From the NCBI GenBank assembly GCA_937896895.1, contig CALBNV010000107.1, forward strand, positions 1 to 49,126: a stretch of DNA of 49,126 nt, written 5' to 3'. Each line of letters starts with the position of its first letter. Positions within the stretch are counted from its first letter, which is position 1. Made by a program: the position numbers and the translations under genes. The stretch is from an uncultured Bacteroidales bacterium. Lineage in GTDB: Bacteria > Bacteroidota > Bacteroidia > Bacteroidales > F082. The notes below the pieces were generated by a model. It worked only from the letters and a program-made list of their open reading frames with translations. It did not search any database and was not told the origin of the DNA. Positions 16,548-26,718 of the stretch are shown one piece after another.

Positions 16548-17804
16548 TCAATAGCCTTTGATTATCGCATTAAAGACACGGCATTCCAAGCATCGTCGCC
16601 GACGGCAGTAGCGGGTGTACAGATGTATCAGCGCCTGCGACTGCTGGGCATTGCGCACACTGACACCGAGTTCCGTGAAATTCCTGATTATCAGGTTGTC
16701 TTCCGGCTTCAGCTCCTCAAGGAAAGCAAGGCTTCTGTCCTTAATCGTCTGATTGTCATGACATGCGCCGTAGCAAAACAGCACCGGTACTATGGCATTA
16801 ATCAGCACGACATCAACCGCGGTCGAGCCGAGCGACTTCTTCTGCCTTTTCGACAGCTTGTCGAAAAGGAAATGTGTCGTCCAATAATCATTTATCTCGA
16901 CATCGAAGAAACTCCTGATTTCGTTTATGTCGTTCATTGACAACATCTTCGACAGGAGATTGTCGCATGACAGCACTATGGCTGCCATCTGCGCGAGACG
17001 TATCGTCGGGAAATTCGGCGGCCTCAGCCGCAGGAATTTCCAATACGAAGCCGGCATTGTCATCAGGTCAAACTTCGATTTTAGTACCTTGAACTCCCGC
17101 TGGAGCAGAAGCGGGTACTCATCTGTAAACTCCTGCTCCAAGAATCCGGCGCAGCCAAAGAACATCGCCTCCACCTGCAAAGGATTGTCGAGATGCTTAC
17201 GGAGAATCCTCAAAGGCAGCAGTCGTGACAGCCACTCGAACGCATCATTGTTGACCTTAAGCCCAAGGCTACGCATAATGCGCTGATAGACAGTCTCCTC
17301 CCAGTCATGATTGTTTGCGGCAAGTTTCTTGTTGACATCGGCGACCTCCTCCTCAAGGCGTTCTATTATCACGCGTTCAAGCCACGAAAGCCACGTGAAC
17401 TGCTGGATCGCCGAAATCAGTCTGCCGCACGACACCCACTGCTGCGAGTTCATGAACGCCTTGTACTTACTGTAAATCGACTCGTCAAAGCGTCCCATCA
17501 CTTCGAGCGTGGAAACGCCAAACAACTCACAATCATTGACATATACAACATGAAGTATCACATTTTCATACGCTTCATCACTCTGATGACCGTGTTTGAA
17601 CCAGTCGCTGGCATTGACGTGCATCTCCACATGTCCCGCCCACAGAGTGTCGCCAATCCTGATTTTCGCGTCAAGGAAATCAGGCCCCGAGTCGTGGTTG
17701 CGCATCCCGACACTGACAACCTGTATCTCGTCACCGTCAGAGGTGACAATGTCTTTGTCCAAAAGCCTATTTCCCCAAAGATAGTATAAAAAATCTTCTT
17801 TCAT
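16548..17804 (-). CDS. DUF2851 family protein
   Basis: A 418-residue protein that matches the conserved Bacteroidota family DUF2851, whose function is unknown. The recognisable N-terminus is MKEDFLYYLWGNRLLDKDIV, then GPDFLDAKIRIGDTLWAGHVEMHVNASDW split over residues 40-70, with the HVEMH and ASDW blocks typical of the family. There is no signal peptide and no membrane segment, so it should be cytoplasmic. The C-terminus holds a cysteine cluster (CRRRRCLEC, about 402-410) that could bind a metal. It has its own promoter at 17824-17831. Confidence 0.85.
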   Translation of the reverse strand: MKEDFLYYLWGNRLLDKDIVTSDGDEIQVVSVGMRNHDSGPDFLDAKIRIGDTLWAGHVEMHVNASDWFKHGHQSDEAYENVILHVVYVNDCELFGVSTLEVMGRFDESIYSKYKAFMNSQQWVSCGRLISAIQQFTWLSWLERVIIERLEEEVADVNKKLAANNHDWEETVYQRIMRSLGLKVNNDAFEWLSRLLPLRILRKHLDNPLQVEAMFFGCAGFLEQEFTDEYPLLLQREFKVLKSKFDLMTMPASYWKFLRLRPPNFPTIRLAQMAAIVLSCDNLLSKMLSMNDINEIRSFFDVEINDYWTTHFLFDKLSKRQKKSLGSTAVDVVLINAIVPVLFCYGACHDNQTIKDRSLAFLEELKPEDNLIIRNFTELGVSVRNAQQSQALIHLYTRYCRRRRCLECRVFNAIIKGY

Positions 17805-17823
17805 ATCAAGGTAATTTATGCCA

Positions 17824-17831
17824 CAAAATTA
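17824..17831 (-). promoter_or_regulatory. -7 box TAATTTTG of the DUF2851 gene
   Basis: TAnnTTTG match on the minus strand, 19 bp before the ATG at 17804. The leader would be about 10 nt. Confidence 0.5.
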
Positions 17832-17940
17832 CCTATAAGATTTCAGTCGTGTCAAGTAAAATGGCGAGAATTTTTCAATTTTTACACTTTTTTAACACAA
17901 TTTTCACTTTTGTGAAAAAAAAATGTAAAAAAAGTTAACT

Positions 17941-19494
17941 TTATTCGTGCTTGAAATCGCGGCACATATATACGAAGACGTATTTTGCCGGTGTCCCGCA
18001 GCGGTCAACAACAATAGTGTCGCACGGAATTATCTCTTCAAAACAGTCAACAAGATACCTTTTTGGCTCGTAATAGTCGGAACTCTCGGTCAGAAACCAA
18101 TAATCCGAGCCTTTCTGAAGGCCGCCGCGACACTTATTAATCCACGAATATTTATGAAGGCTCTGCATGTCACCAATTCCAAACATACTGATTCCTAACG
18201 GATTAGCAACATAATAATCAAGATTCGCAAGTGGATACCAAAACAGATTGACCATTCCGTCCGTTTCTTTCATAAGTCCTTGATTCACTTTATCTTGGCG
18301 AATTTTCTCAAACTCCGGCTTGATTTTCCTCCAGCCGTAAATCGTTGAAGTGAAATCACCTTCGTTCCAATGTCGCAGCGAACTTGATTTTTCGGTGAAC
18401 CTCAACGGCACGACACCTGTTTTTATCTCGACGACACCCAAAATCATCACTACAACCATCACGCATATTGAAGCAACAATTGATTTAGGAATCATTGTTT
18501 CACCATCTTTAACTAATTGTTTTTCAGACAAATGAGCTGCCGGGAAAAGCAGCATCAACGAAAACGCGGGGGCCGACCAATGAGGCAGGATCGGACGCGT
18601 GAGCGAGAACAGCCAAAACAATGCGACAAAAGGCAACCCGAAACAGAGCAAGAAACGCCGCGGCATCTCCGCAAGATATTTGTTTCCTTTGAAAACTGCA
18701 ACTATCGCAATGATTATCAGCACATAATTGACGGGGTTGTTATACGCAAGCTCCCCAACAATCTCAGTAACAAAATCCATCGGCTCAAGTTTCCCAAAGA
18801 GACTGACCCTGTCGCCGTGGAACGTGAAACTGATGAAATCATTCTGCATATTCCAAATTAAAACGGGCAACATACATACGACAGATATCAAAGCGGACAG
18901 ATATAAATATTTGTTTTTCAGATGCTTACGGTCAAAAATCAGGATATAAAGTCCGGCACCGACCCAGATGAAAACAGCGGAATACTTGGAAAGCAAAGCA
19001 AGTCCGGCAAAAAGTCCTGCAAGCACCAAATATTTCGATGGTTGCTTCTCGTCCTTGAAATATTTTACGAAGCAATAAATTGACAGTAACACAAAGATAC
19101 TCAATGGAGTATCTGGCATTATGAAGATTCCCGTAATCACGAAGGAATATATCGAAGCGGTGTAAAGCAATGCCGCGTAAAATCCGGCAAGTCGGTTTTT
19201 TATCTCACAACCGAGCCTGTATATAATATATGTGTCAATTGTCATGAATATCACCGATGATAACCGCAATGCGAACTCACTGTCAAACAACAAGTTAAGG
19301 CTGAAAAACTGCATTATCCAACCCACCATGCCAGGATGGTCAAAGTGACTCCAGTCGGGATAAAGAGCGTAAGTCCAATAATAGACTTCATCGTTGCCAA
19401 ATTCGATGAAAGCAGCAAGAAATCCGCGTATTATCGCACTGATAATCAACAGATAAGTGATGTATTTCGGAATTTTATTTTCGGTTATTGACAT
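17941..19494 (-). CDS. GT39-family membrane glycosyltransferase (ArnT/PMT-like)
   Basis: This is a polytopic membrane protein of the GT-C fold. It should transfer a sugar from a polyprenyl phosphate donor to a lipid or protein on the periplasmic side. The diagnostic first loop GNDEVYYWTYALYPDWSHFD (about 33-52) carries the catalytic acidic pair, followed by HPGMVGW. About ten hydrophobic segments follow to residue 350, then a soluble periplasmic C-terminal domain of about 150 residues. The gene lies 19 bp after a membrane-anchored PHP-like protein gene and shares its promoter. The acceptor is unknown; lipid A, O-antigen and protein are all possible. Confidence 0.85.
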   Translation of the reverse strand: MSITENKIPKYITYLLIISAIIRGFLAAFIEFGNDEVYYWTYALYPDWSHFDHPGMVGWIMQFFSLNLLFDSEFALRLSSVIFMTIDTYIIYRLGCEIKNRLAGFYAALLYTASIYSFVITGIFIMPDTPLSIFVLLSIYCFVKYFKDEKQPSKYLVLAGLFAGLALLSKYSAVFIWVGAGLYILIFDRKHLKNKYLYLSALISVVCMLPVLIWNMQNDFISFTFHGDRVSLFGKLEPMDFVTEIVGELAYNNPVNYVLIIIAIVAVFKGNKYLAEMPRRFLLCFGLPFVALFWLFSLTRPILPHWSAPAFSLMLLFPAAHLSEKQLVKDGETMIPKSIVASICVMVVVMILGVVEIKTGVVPLRFTEKSSSLRHWNEGDFTSTIYGWRKIKPEFEKIRQDKVNQGLMKETDGMVNLFWYPLANLDYYVANPLGISMFGIGDMQSLHKYSWINKCRGGLQKGSDYWFLTESSDYYEPKRYLVDCFEEIIPCDTIVVDRCGTPAKYVFVYMCRDFKHE

Positions 19495-19513
19495 AATGTT
19501 GTGTTAGACTGGA

Positions 19514-20554
19514 TTAATAAGATTTTTTATTTTTACACTTAATTTTGACGACCAAAAAACGGATATAAGCGACGACCACGATAATGTAAACCGCCCACAT
19601 CAGATAAGTGCGGCCTTTCATCACAAAAGCGTGGTCAGGGTCGAAGAAATATTGATACTGATGACGCACTATCGGATTGAGATACAACGTGTTACCATTT
19701 TCAAACTCAATCTCAGTCCTGATATATGAATCATCATTTTTAATAAAATAAAACGCCTGATTGGAGTTTTCCACCGTTTCTTTTGTCACCGCATTCTGCC
19801 CGATAAAGCGTATTTCCTTTGCCTTGCCGGAAACAGAAACCGAAATCGTGTCATTTTTCAATGTAACATATTCTAACACAGGCATTTCATTCAACTTTCC
19901 CTTAAAACAAACGCCATACGAATTTCCTGTTTCAAGAGATTTGTAAATATTTTCAGGGTCATCATCCGACAGGCAAGCCGTTGTAAAACCAGCTTTTTCA
20001 CCATTAGCGATTATATTTGCGCGATGCCCGTTTGACAGAGCTATATCCCAGTAATACAACGAGTTGTCATTTTCGCTCAAAGCCTCAATCACACGATAAT
20101 GGTCAAGATTTGCAAACTCGCCTTTCTTAAATCCTTTCGAAGGATGCGCAGGACCAACCAAACGAGCGGTTTTATTAAGTTTGTCAAGGTTATATTGCTT
20201 ATAATGAACGCTTTGCAGAAAAGGATAATCCATTTTCCGAACCTCTCTGTAACCTAAGCAAAGAAAACGAGTGCCTGTCATCGCAAATCCGTATTCATAC
20301 GCACTAACTCCATGATTTTCAATTGAATCAGAACGAAAATCAATATAAGACGGATTCTTGAACTGCGATGAATCAACATTCTGGTAAGGATTGAAGACAA
20401 ACTCGCCGTGAAAAGGCTCCGACTCATCGAAGCGATACGACGGAACCGCGAGATAAAGTACCAAAAAGAAGAGCAAAACCGCTCCAATGACACCTGTAAT
20501 TGCAAGATATACAGGATTTTGTATTATCTTTTGAAAAAACTTTCTTTCAGCCAT
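19514..20554 (-). CDS. membrane-anchored protein with a degenerate PHP-like domain
   Basis: The protein has a membrane helix at each end (about 16-34 and 315-333) and a 280-residue domain between them. Parts of this domain resemble the PHP phosphoesterase/McbA group: LVGPAHPSKGFKKGEFANLD (about 132-151), then YRVIEALSE and YYWDIALSNGHRANIIANGE. The metal ligands of active PHP enzymes are mostly absent or altered (for example NGEKAG where NDDAH is usual), so catalysis is doubtful. It is cotranscribed with a GT39 glycosyltransferase. A role in surface glycan handling is a guess from context. I assign the fold with moderate confidence and no function. Confidence 0.5.
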   Translation of the reverse strand: MAERKFFQKIIQNPVYLAITGVIGAVLLFFLVLYLAVPSYRFDESEPFHGEFVFNPYQNVDSSQFKNPSYIDFRSDSIENHGVSAYEYGFAMTGTRFLCLGYREVRKMDYPFLQSVHYKQYNLDKLNKTARLVGPAHPSKGFKKGEFANLDHYRVIEALSENDNSLYYWDIALSNGHRANIIANGEKAGFTTACLSDDDPENIYKSLETGNSYGVCFKGKLNEMPVLEYVTLKNDTISVSVSGKAKEIRFIGQNAVTKETVENSNQAFYFIKNDDSYIRTEIEFENGNTLYLNPIVRHQYQYFFDPDHAFVMKGRTYLMWAVYIIVVVAYIRFLVVKIKCKNKKSY

Positions 20555-20574
20555 ACACTTATTTTTGCAAGTTG

Positions 20575-20582
20575 CAAAGATA
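20575..20582 (-). promoter_or_regulatory. -7 box TATCTTTG of the PHP-like/GT39 operon
   Basis: TAnnTTTG match, 20 bp before the ATG at 20554. The divergent sufB promoter starts 80 bp further right. Confidence 0.55.
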
Positions 20583-20661
20583 ACATTTTTTTTGCAAATT
20601 TCTGCCGTGGAAAATTTCCAAACAATTTGACCATTTATGCTGTTTATATGATAAAATTTAG

Positions 20662-20669
20662 TAATTTTG
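20662..20669 (+). promoter_or_regulatory. -7 box TAATTTTG of the suf operon
   Basis: TAnnTTTG match 35 bp before the sufB ATG. No clear -33 TTTG lies at the usual distance. No IscR/SufR-type palindrome is obvious around it. Confidence 0.55.
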
Positions 20670-20704
20670 CAGCCTTATTTAAAATCATTCTTAATAAGAA
20701 AAAA

Positions 20705-22156
<1,452 letters not shown>

Positions 22157-22202
22157 TTAGGGAATTAGGTTTTTAGGTAATTAGGTAATTAGGTAATCAG
22201 GT
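22157..22202 (+). repeat. AATTAGGT tandem repeat between sufB and sufC
   Basis: Imperfect copies of an 8-bp unit AATTAGGT, with TTTTTAGG and AATCAGGT variants, begin directly at the sufB stop codon. This is another post-stop array. Confidence 0.75.
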
Positions 22203-22218
22203 AAAAGAAAAATAAAAT

Positions 22219-22971
22219 ATGTTATTCAATATCAAGAATTTACACGTCTCAATAGGAGGCAAGGAGATATTAAAAGGATTCAACCTCGGAGTGAACGCGG
22301 GTGAGGTTCACGCCATCATGGGGCCTAACGGAACAGGCAAAAGCACCTTGGCGGCTGCCATCACCGGACGCGAAGGCTATGAGATAACCGAAGGTGAGAT
22401 CTGGTACAAAGGCAAGAACATCGTCGGGCTTCCAGCGGAGGAACGCGCCAACATGGGCATCTTCCTCAGCTTCCAGTATCCGGTCGAGATTCCTGGTGTC
22501 AGCATACAGAACTTCATGAGGACGGCTCTCAACTCAAAGCGTGAGTATCAAGGACTTGCGCCGATGTCGGTGCTTGAGTTCAACAAACTCATGAAGCAGA
22601 AACAGGCGATGGTTGAGATTACCGAAAAACTTCAGAACCGCTACGTCAACGTCGGCTATTCAGGCGGCGAGAAGAAGAAAAACGAGATTTTCCAGATGGC
22701 GATGCTCGAGCCTCAGCTCGCAATCCTCGACGAGACCGACTCCGGCCTCGACATCGACGCCTTGAGAATCGTCGCCAACGGCGTGAACCAGCTTCACAAC
22801 GAAGACAACGCCTTCATCGTAATCACTCATTATCAACGACTTCTCGACTATATCGTCCCCGACTTCGTTCACGTGATGTACGACGGAAGAATCGTCAAGT
22901 CGGGCGACAAGAAACTCGCGCTCGAACTTGAGGACAAAGGTTACGAATGGGTCAAGGATTTAGCAATTTAA
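22219..22971 (+). CDS. sufC: Fe-S cluster assembly ATPase SufC
   Basis: SufC is the ABC-type ATPase of the SufBCD complex. All nucleotide-binding elements are present: Walker A GPNGTGKST (35-43), the Q-loop SFQYPVEIPG (84-93), the signature YSGGEKKKNE (147-156), Walker B with catalytic Glu AILDETDSG (168-176), and the H-loop VITHYQRL. It is a 250-residue soluble protein with no membrane domain, as usual. It is separated from sufB by a repeat array and lies 11 bp before the sufD start. Confidence 0.97.
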   Translation: MLFNIKNLHVSIGGKEILKGFNLGVNAGEVHAIMGPNGTGKSTLAAAITGREGYEITEGEIWYKGKNIVGLPAEERANMGIFLSFQYPVEIPGVSIQNFMRTALNSKREYQGLAPMSVLEFNKLMKQKQAMVEITEKLQNRYVNVGYSGGEKKKNEIFQMAMLEPQLAILDETDSGLDIDALRIVANGVNQLHNEDNAFIVITHYQRLLDYIVPDFVHVMYDGRIVKSGDKKLALELEDKGYEWVKDLAI

Positions 22972-22982
22972 GCCTTTCTATC

Positions 22983-24359
22983 ATGGAGACAATGAAAAAA
23001 ATGCTTTTGGACTACGCCGATGCCGAGATGAGAAACATCTCCGCCCACGACACCGCGAAGGTCGCCGCGATGCGTGCCGAAGCCCTGAAACGCTTCGCCG
23101 AGTCAGGCTTCCCGACACGTAAGATGGAGCATTGGCGCAATTCAAAAATCGTTGAAAACCAAGAATATAACTTCAGCATCGGAAAAGTGTCAACATGCAA
23201 GTCGTGCCACGACTTCAGCTGCGTCATCAAGGATTTCGACACGGAAGTCATCAAGATGAAAAACGGCGTCTTTGATGAAGACGAGAGCCTCAGGACCTTG
23301 GAAAGCGGCGTCATCATCGGAAGCACCATGGCGGCGATGCAGAAATATCCCGAAATCTTTGACAAATATTTCGGCACCTGCAAACCCGATGAGACCAATG
23401 GCTTCTACGACATCAACACGGCACTCTGGCAGGACGGATTCTTCATCTTCGTACCAAAAAACGTCGTCGAGAAGAAACCCATTCAGATTATAAAACTCAT
23501 TGATAATAAAGAGAATCCGTTCATTCAGACACGCAACATCATCATCCTTGAAGAGAACTCACAGCTCACCATCGTTGACTGCGACGACACGAAATGCCAT
23601 CAGGCGAGCATGATAAATTCCTACACGGAGATGATTCTCGGCGATAACGCACATCTCGAAAGCTACAAAATGCAGAACCTCAACGACAGCACGACACTGC
23701 TCAACACAAACATAACCAAACAGTTGGGCAACAGCACGTTGCAGTCGTGCATCATCAGTTTCAACGGCGGCAGGATCCGCAACAATATCCACGTTGACCT
23801 TGACGGCGAAGGCGCAGACCTTCAAATCTACGGCCTCTATCTGATGGACAAACAACAACACGTTGATAATCAGCTTAAGATAAACCACAACGTGCCGAAC
23901 TGCACGAGCAACGAGAAATTCAAGGGCATCTTGGACAACGAGGCGACCGCCGTCTTCAACGGGCACGTCCTCGTCGCACCTAACGCACAGAAAACCAACG
24001 CATATCAGAACAACAGCAACATAATTCTTACCGACAAGGCCAAGGTGAACACGATGCCGTTCCTCGAGATCTATGCCGACGACGTGAAATGTTCGCACGG
24101 CACCTCGACAGGCCAGCTCGACCAAGAAGCGATGTTTTACATGCGCCAGCGCGGCATCAAGAAAGAAGACGCGAGGATGCTGCTGATGTACGCCTTCGCC
24201 GCCGAAATCAGCAACCACGTGAACATCAGTGCGTTGCGCGAGAGAATCGACGACATGATACAACGCCGCCTGAAAGGCGAACTGTCGAGCTGCGACACCT
24301 GCGCGTTCCAGTGCGGACAGAAAGAATACGACTTCAAACTCGATTTGAGCAAAATTTAA
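22983..24359 (+). CDS. sufD: Fe-S cluster assembly protein SufD
   Basis: SufD is the SufB paralogue in the SufBCD complex and is needed for iron entry. I place the start at ATG 22983 (METMKKMLLDYADAEMRN), 11 bp after the sufC stop; an upstream in-frame ATG at 22947 would overlap sufC and adds residues unlike the family. ATG 22992 is also possible. The N-terminal half is divergent, as usual for SufD. The C-terminal beta-helix and helical part is typical: NEKFKGILDNEATAVFNGHV, KVNTMPFLEIYADDVKCSHG, STGQLDQEAMFYMRQRGI. The last 15 residues carry CDTCAFQC, a cysteine cluster that is unusual for SufD. Confidence 0.95.
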   Translation: METMKKMLLDYADAEMRNISAHDTAKVAAMRAEALKRFAESGFPTRKMEHWRNSKIVENQEYNFSIGKVSTCKSCHDFSCVIKDFDTEVIKMKNGVFDEDESLRTLESGVIIGSTMAAMQKYPEIFDKYFGTCKPDETNGFYDINTALWQDGFFIFVPKNVVEKKPIQIIKLIDNKENPFIQTRNIIILEENSQLTIVDCDDTKCHQASMINSYTEMILGDNAHLESYKMQNLNDSTTLLNTNITKQLGNSTLQSCIISFNGGRIRNNIHVDLDGEGADLQIYGLYLMDKQQHVDNQLKINHNVPNCTSNEKFKGILDNEATAVFNGHVLVAPNAQKTNAYQNNSNIILTDKAKVNTMPFLEIYADDVKCSHGTSTGQLDQEAMFYMRQRGIKKEDARMLLMYAFAAEISNHVNISALRERIDDMIQRRLKGELSSCDTCAFQCGQKEYDFKLDLSKI

Positions 24360-24363
24360 ATCA

Positions 24364-24423
24364 GTGTGGAGTGTTGAGAGTGAAGAGTGAAGTGTTTTAG
24401 TTTTTAATTAAAAGTTAAAAGAG
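24364..24423 (+). repeat. GTGGAGTG/GAGAGTGAAG repeat between sufD and sufS
   Basis: A purine-rich imperfect repeat (GTGTGGAGTG, GAGAGTGAAGAGTGAAG) is followed by AAAAGTTAAAAGAG next to the sufS ATG. It reads in the sense direction of the preceding gene. Confidence 0.7.
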
Positions 24424-25647
24424 ATGAAACGGTTCGACATAGAGGAAGTCAGGAAGCAGTTTCCGGTTTTGGGGCAGAAGGTCTATGGGAGGCAGCTCGT
24501 TTATTTCGACAACGCCGCCACGACGCAGAAGCCGCTTTGCGTCATCGAACGCGAACGCGACTACTACCTGAACGAGAACTGCAACATACACCGCGGCGTG
24601 CATTACCTCAGCCAGATGGCGACGGAGGCGTACGAGAACGCGAGGAAGACAGTGGCCGCCTTCATAAACGCCAGAAAATCAGAGGAAATCGTGTTCACGA
24701 GAGGCACGACGGAGTCGCTGAACCTCCTCGCCACATCGCTCGGACACCTGCTCATTAATAAAGGTGACAAAGTCGTGGTCAGCGCGATGGAGCACCACTC
24801 GAACATGGTGCCGTGGCAGCAGATGCTCATCCGCGAAGGCGGCGAGCTGCTCGTCATCAAGATGGACGAGAACGGCATCCTCGACCTGAATCATTACGCC
24901 GAACTTCTCAAACAGAGACCGAAAGTAGTATCTATCGCACACATTTCCAACACTTTGGCGACAGTCAATCCCGTCAAGGAGATGATCAGGATGGCACACG
25001 AACACGACATCCCCGTCATCGTTGACGGAGCGCAGTCGATGGCGCACCAAGTTATTGACGTACAAGACCTTGACTGCGACTTCTACGTCTTTTCCGGACA
25101 TAAGATGTACGCCCCGATGGGCATCGGCGGACTATACGGCAAGACGGAATGGCTTGAGAAGATGCCGCCGTATCAGTTCGGCGGCGAGATGGTTGACAAA
25201 GTCAGCTTTGAGAAGACGACGTTCAACAAAGTGCCGTTCAAGTTTGAGGCTGGCACGCCGAATGTCGGAGCCGCCTTGGGTCTCGAAGCTGCGGTGAAAT
25301 TCATCCAAAGCTTTGACAGACAAGAAGTTGAAAGACACGAGGACATGCTTCTGAATTATGCGACGGAGCGTCTCAAGGACATCGACGGAATCCGTTTCGT
25401 CGGGCAGGCGCCGAGACGCAACGGACTGGTCTCGTTTTTAATTGACGGCATCCATCCCTACGACCTCGGGACGATCATCGACAAGATGGGCGTGGCGGTC
25501 AGGACGGGGCATCATTGCGCCGAGCCGGTGATGACGTTCTTCGGCATTCCAGGAACCGTAAGAGCCTCATTTGCAATGTATAACACAAAAGAAGAAATAG
25601 ACATTTTCATCAAAGCCGTTGAAAAAGCCGCGATAATGCTGAGATGA
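24424..25647 (+). CDS. sufS: cysteine desulfurase SufS
   Basis: SufS is a PLP enzyme (class V aminotransferase fold, type II desulfurase) that takes sulfur from cysteine as a persulfide. The PLP lysine is K227 in FSGHKMYAPMG. The catalytic cysteine is C365 in RTGHHCAEPVM, and the SufS-type spacing RTGHHCA is exact. Other family blocks are YFDNAATTQKP (27-37), EIVFTRGTTESLN (88-100) and VDGAQSMAHQ (200-209). The length of 407 is normal. It follows sufD and precedes its activator gene sufE. Confidence 0.97.
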   Translation: MKRFDIEEVRKQFPVLGQKVYGRQLVYFDNAATTQKPLCVIERERDYYLNENCNIHRGVHYLSQMATEAYENARKTVAAFINARKSEEIVFTRGTTESLNLLATSLGHLLINKGDKVVVSAMEHHSNMVPWQQMLIREGGELLVIKMDENGILDLNHYAELLKQRPKVVSIAHISNTLATVNPVKEMIRMAHEHDIPVIVDGAQSMAHQVIDVQDLDCDFYVFSGHKMYAPMGIGGLYGKTEWLEKMPPYQFGGEMVDKVSFEKTTFNKVPFKFEAGTPNVGAALGLEAAVKFIQSFDRQEVERHEDMLLNYATERLKDIDGIRFVGQAPRRNGLVSFLIDGIHPYDLGTIIDKMGVAVRTGHHCAEPVMTFFGIPGTVRASFAMYNTKEEIDIFIKAVEKAAIMLR

Positions 25648-25654
25648 CAAGTTT

Positions 25655-25729
25655 TTATTTTAAGACAAAATCAACAGGATATTAATTACTAACTACCTAA
25701 AACACCTCAAACTCCTTAAACACCTAAAT
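25655..25729 (+). repeat. pyrimidine-rich ACACCTAAA-type repeat before sufE
   Basis: ACTACCTAAA, ACACCTCAAA, CTCCTTAAA and ACACCTAAA follow one another directly in front of the sufE ATG. On the minus strand they read TTTAGGTGT, so this array has the opposite polarity to most others in the window. Confidence 0.6.
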
Positions 25730-26149
25730 ATGACAATAAAAGAAATACAAGATTCGATAGTCGAAGATTTTTCGATGCTTGACGACTGGATGGACCGTTA
25801 CTCGATGTTGATTGAGATGGGCAAGGAATGCCCGATGATCGACACGCAATACAGAAACGACGAACACCTCATAAACGGCTGTCAATCAAGGGTTTGGCTG
25901 CACGCCGAACTGAAAGACGGGAAGATTTACTTCACCGCCGACAGCGATGCCGTCATCACCAAAGGCATCATTTATTTATTGATAAAGGTGTTTTCGGGAC
26001 AGACGCCGTCCGACATCCTCGCCGCCGACATGAGCTTCCTCGACGAAATCGGTCTGAAGGAACACCTCTCCCCCACCCGCTCCAACGGTCTGCTCTCGAT
26101 GATAAAACAAATGCTAATATACGCAGAAAACATGAAGGTTGAAAGATAA
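25730..26149 (+). CDS. sufE: sulfur acceptor SufE
   Basis: SufE takes the persulfide sulfur from SufS and passes it to SufB. The 139-residue protein has the SufE fold signature CPMIDTQYRNDEHLINGCQS (34-53), with the acceptor cysteine C51 in NGCQSRVWL. The later block VFSGQTPSDIL is also typical. It is separated from sufS by an 82-bp repeat-filled gap rather than the tight spacing normal for this pair. Confidence 0.95.
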   Translation: MTIKEIQDSIVEDFSMLDDWMDRYSMLIEMGKECPMIDTQYRNDEHLINGCQSRVWLHAELKDGKIYFTADSDAVITKGIIYLLIKVFSGQTPSDILAADMSFLDEIGLKEHLSPTRSNGLLSMIKQMLIYAENMKVER

Positions 26150-26258
26150 AAGTTGATAGGTTGAAAGGCGCAAAGCGAAACACGACTTACTCACTTTAAA
26201 ACTTTATGACTCTGGTACTTTAAAACTTTATAAACTTTAAATTTTATAACAAAATATC
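26150..26258. repeat. ACTTTAAAACTTTAT repeats and GGCGCAAAGCG half-element before sufT
   Basis: The left part contains AAAGGCGCAAAGCGA, which resembles the left arm of the large hairpin at 26643-26684. The right part contains ACTTTAAAACTTTAT twice and related AT-rich units up to the sufT ATG. Confidence 0.55.
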
Positions 26259-26609
26259 ATGACGACAGAAGAGAAAAACATATTACGCGAGCGCGTCATT
26301 GCCGTTTTGAGCGGCATCTACGACCCTGAGATTCCGGTTGACATCTACAGGTTGGGACTCATTTATGAAATAAACATCGACGACGACGGCAACGTGAAGA
26401 TCGTGATGACGGTGACGGCGCCGAACTGCCCTGTCGCCGACCAGATGCCGCTTTATGTCAAGGAGAAGGTCGGGGCGGTCATGGGCGTGAAGTCGTGCGA
26501 GATTGAGATGACATTCGAGCCGGCATGGGATCCGAGAAACCTCTCCGATGAAGTGAAGGAAGAACTCGGCCTCGACGACGGCTTCGGCATCGGAGACTTG
26601 ATGTACTGA
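26259..26609 (+). CDS. sufT: SufT/MIP18-type Fe-S assembly protein (DUF59)
   Basis: A 116-residue single-domain MIP18 (DUF59) protein. This group helps with maturation of Fe-S proteins. The family blocks are GIYDPEIPVDIYRLGLIYEI split over residues 19-38, and VTAPNCPVADQMPLYVKEKV (52-71) with the conserved cysteine C57. It is the last gene of the suf cluster and ends at a large inverted repeat. Being a short DUF59 protein without a ParA domain, it is SufT-like rather than an ApbC/Mrp fusion. Confidence 0.88.
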   Translation: MTTEEKNILRERVIAVLSGIYDPEIPVDIYRLGLIYEINIDDDGNVKIVMTVTAPNCPVADQMPLYVKEKVGAVMGVKSCEIEMTFEPAWDPRNLSDEVKEELGLDDGFGIGDLMY

Positions 26610-26642
26610 TTAGTAGAAAGTTATAAAGTGGAAAGTTATAAA

Positions 26643-26684
26643 GGGCGCGAAGCGACGTAGTTCTGCACACGTCGCCTCGCGCCC
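26643..26684. terminator. long hairpin between convergent sufT and choline kinase genes
   Basis: GGGCGCGA and GCGACGT (26643-26658, one unpaired A between them) pair with ACGTCGC and TCGCGCCC (26669-26684), leaving a 10-nt loop. Flanking GAAAGTTA and TAACTTTC units extend the symmetry outwards. It could end transcription from both sides, or be a REP-like mobile palindrome; there is no clean T-run. Confidence 0.6.
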
Positions 26685-26718
26685 TCTTAACTCTTAACTT
26701 TCCTCTCTACTCTCTTAA

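Noticed and set aside
19514..20554. Histidinol-phosphatase function for the PHP-like protein
   Set aside because: Membrane helices at both ends and loss of metal ligands make a cytoplasmic histidine-pathway enzyme unlikely.
24284..24335. Frameshift or fusion at the SufD C-terminus because of the CDTCAFQC cluster
   Set aside because: The frame is continuous and the stop is placed normally; the cysteines look like a lineage-specific tail.
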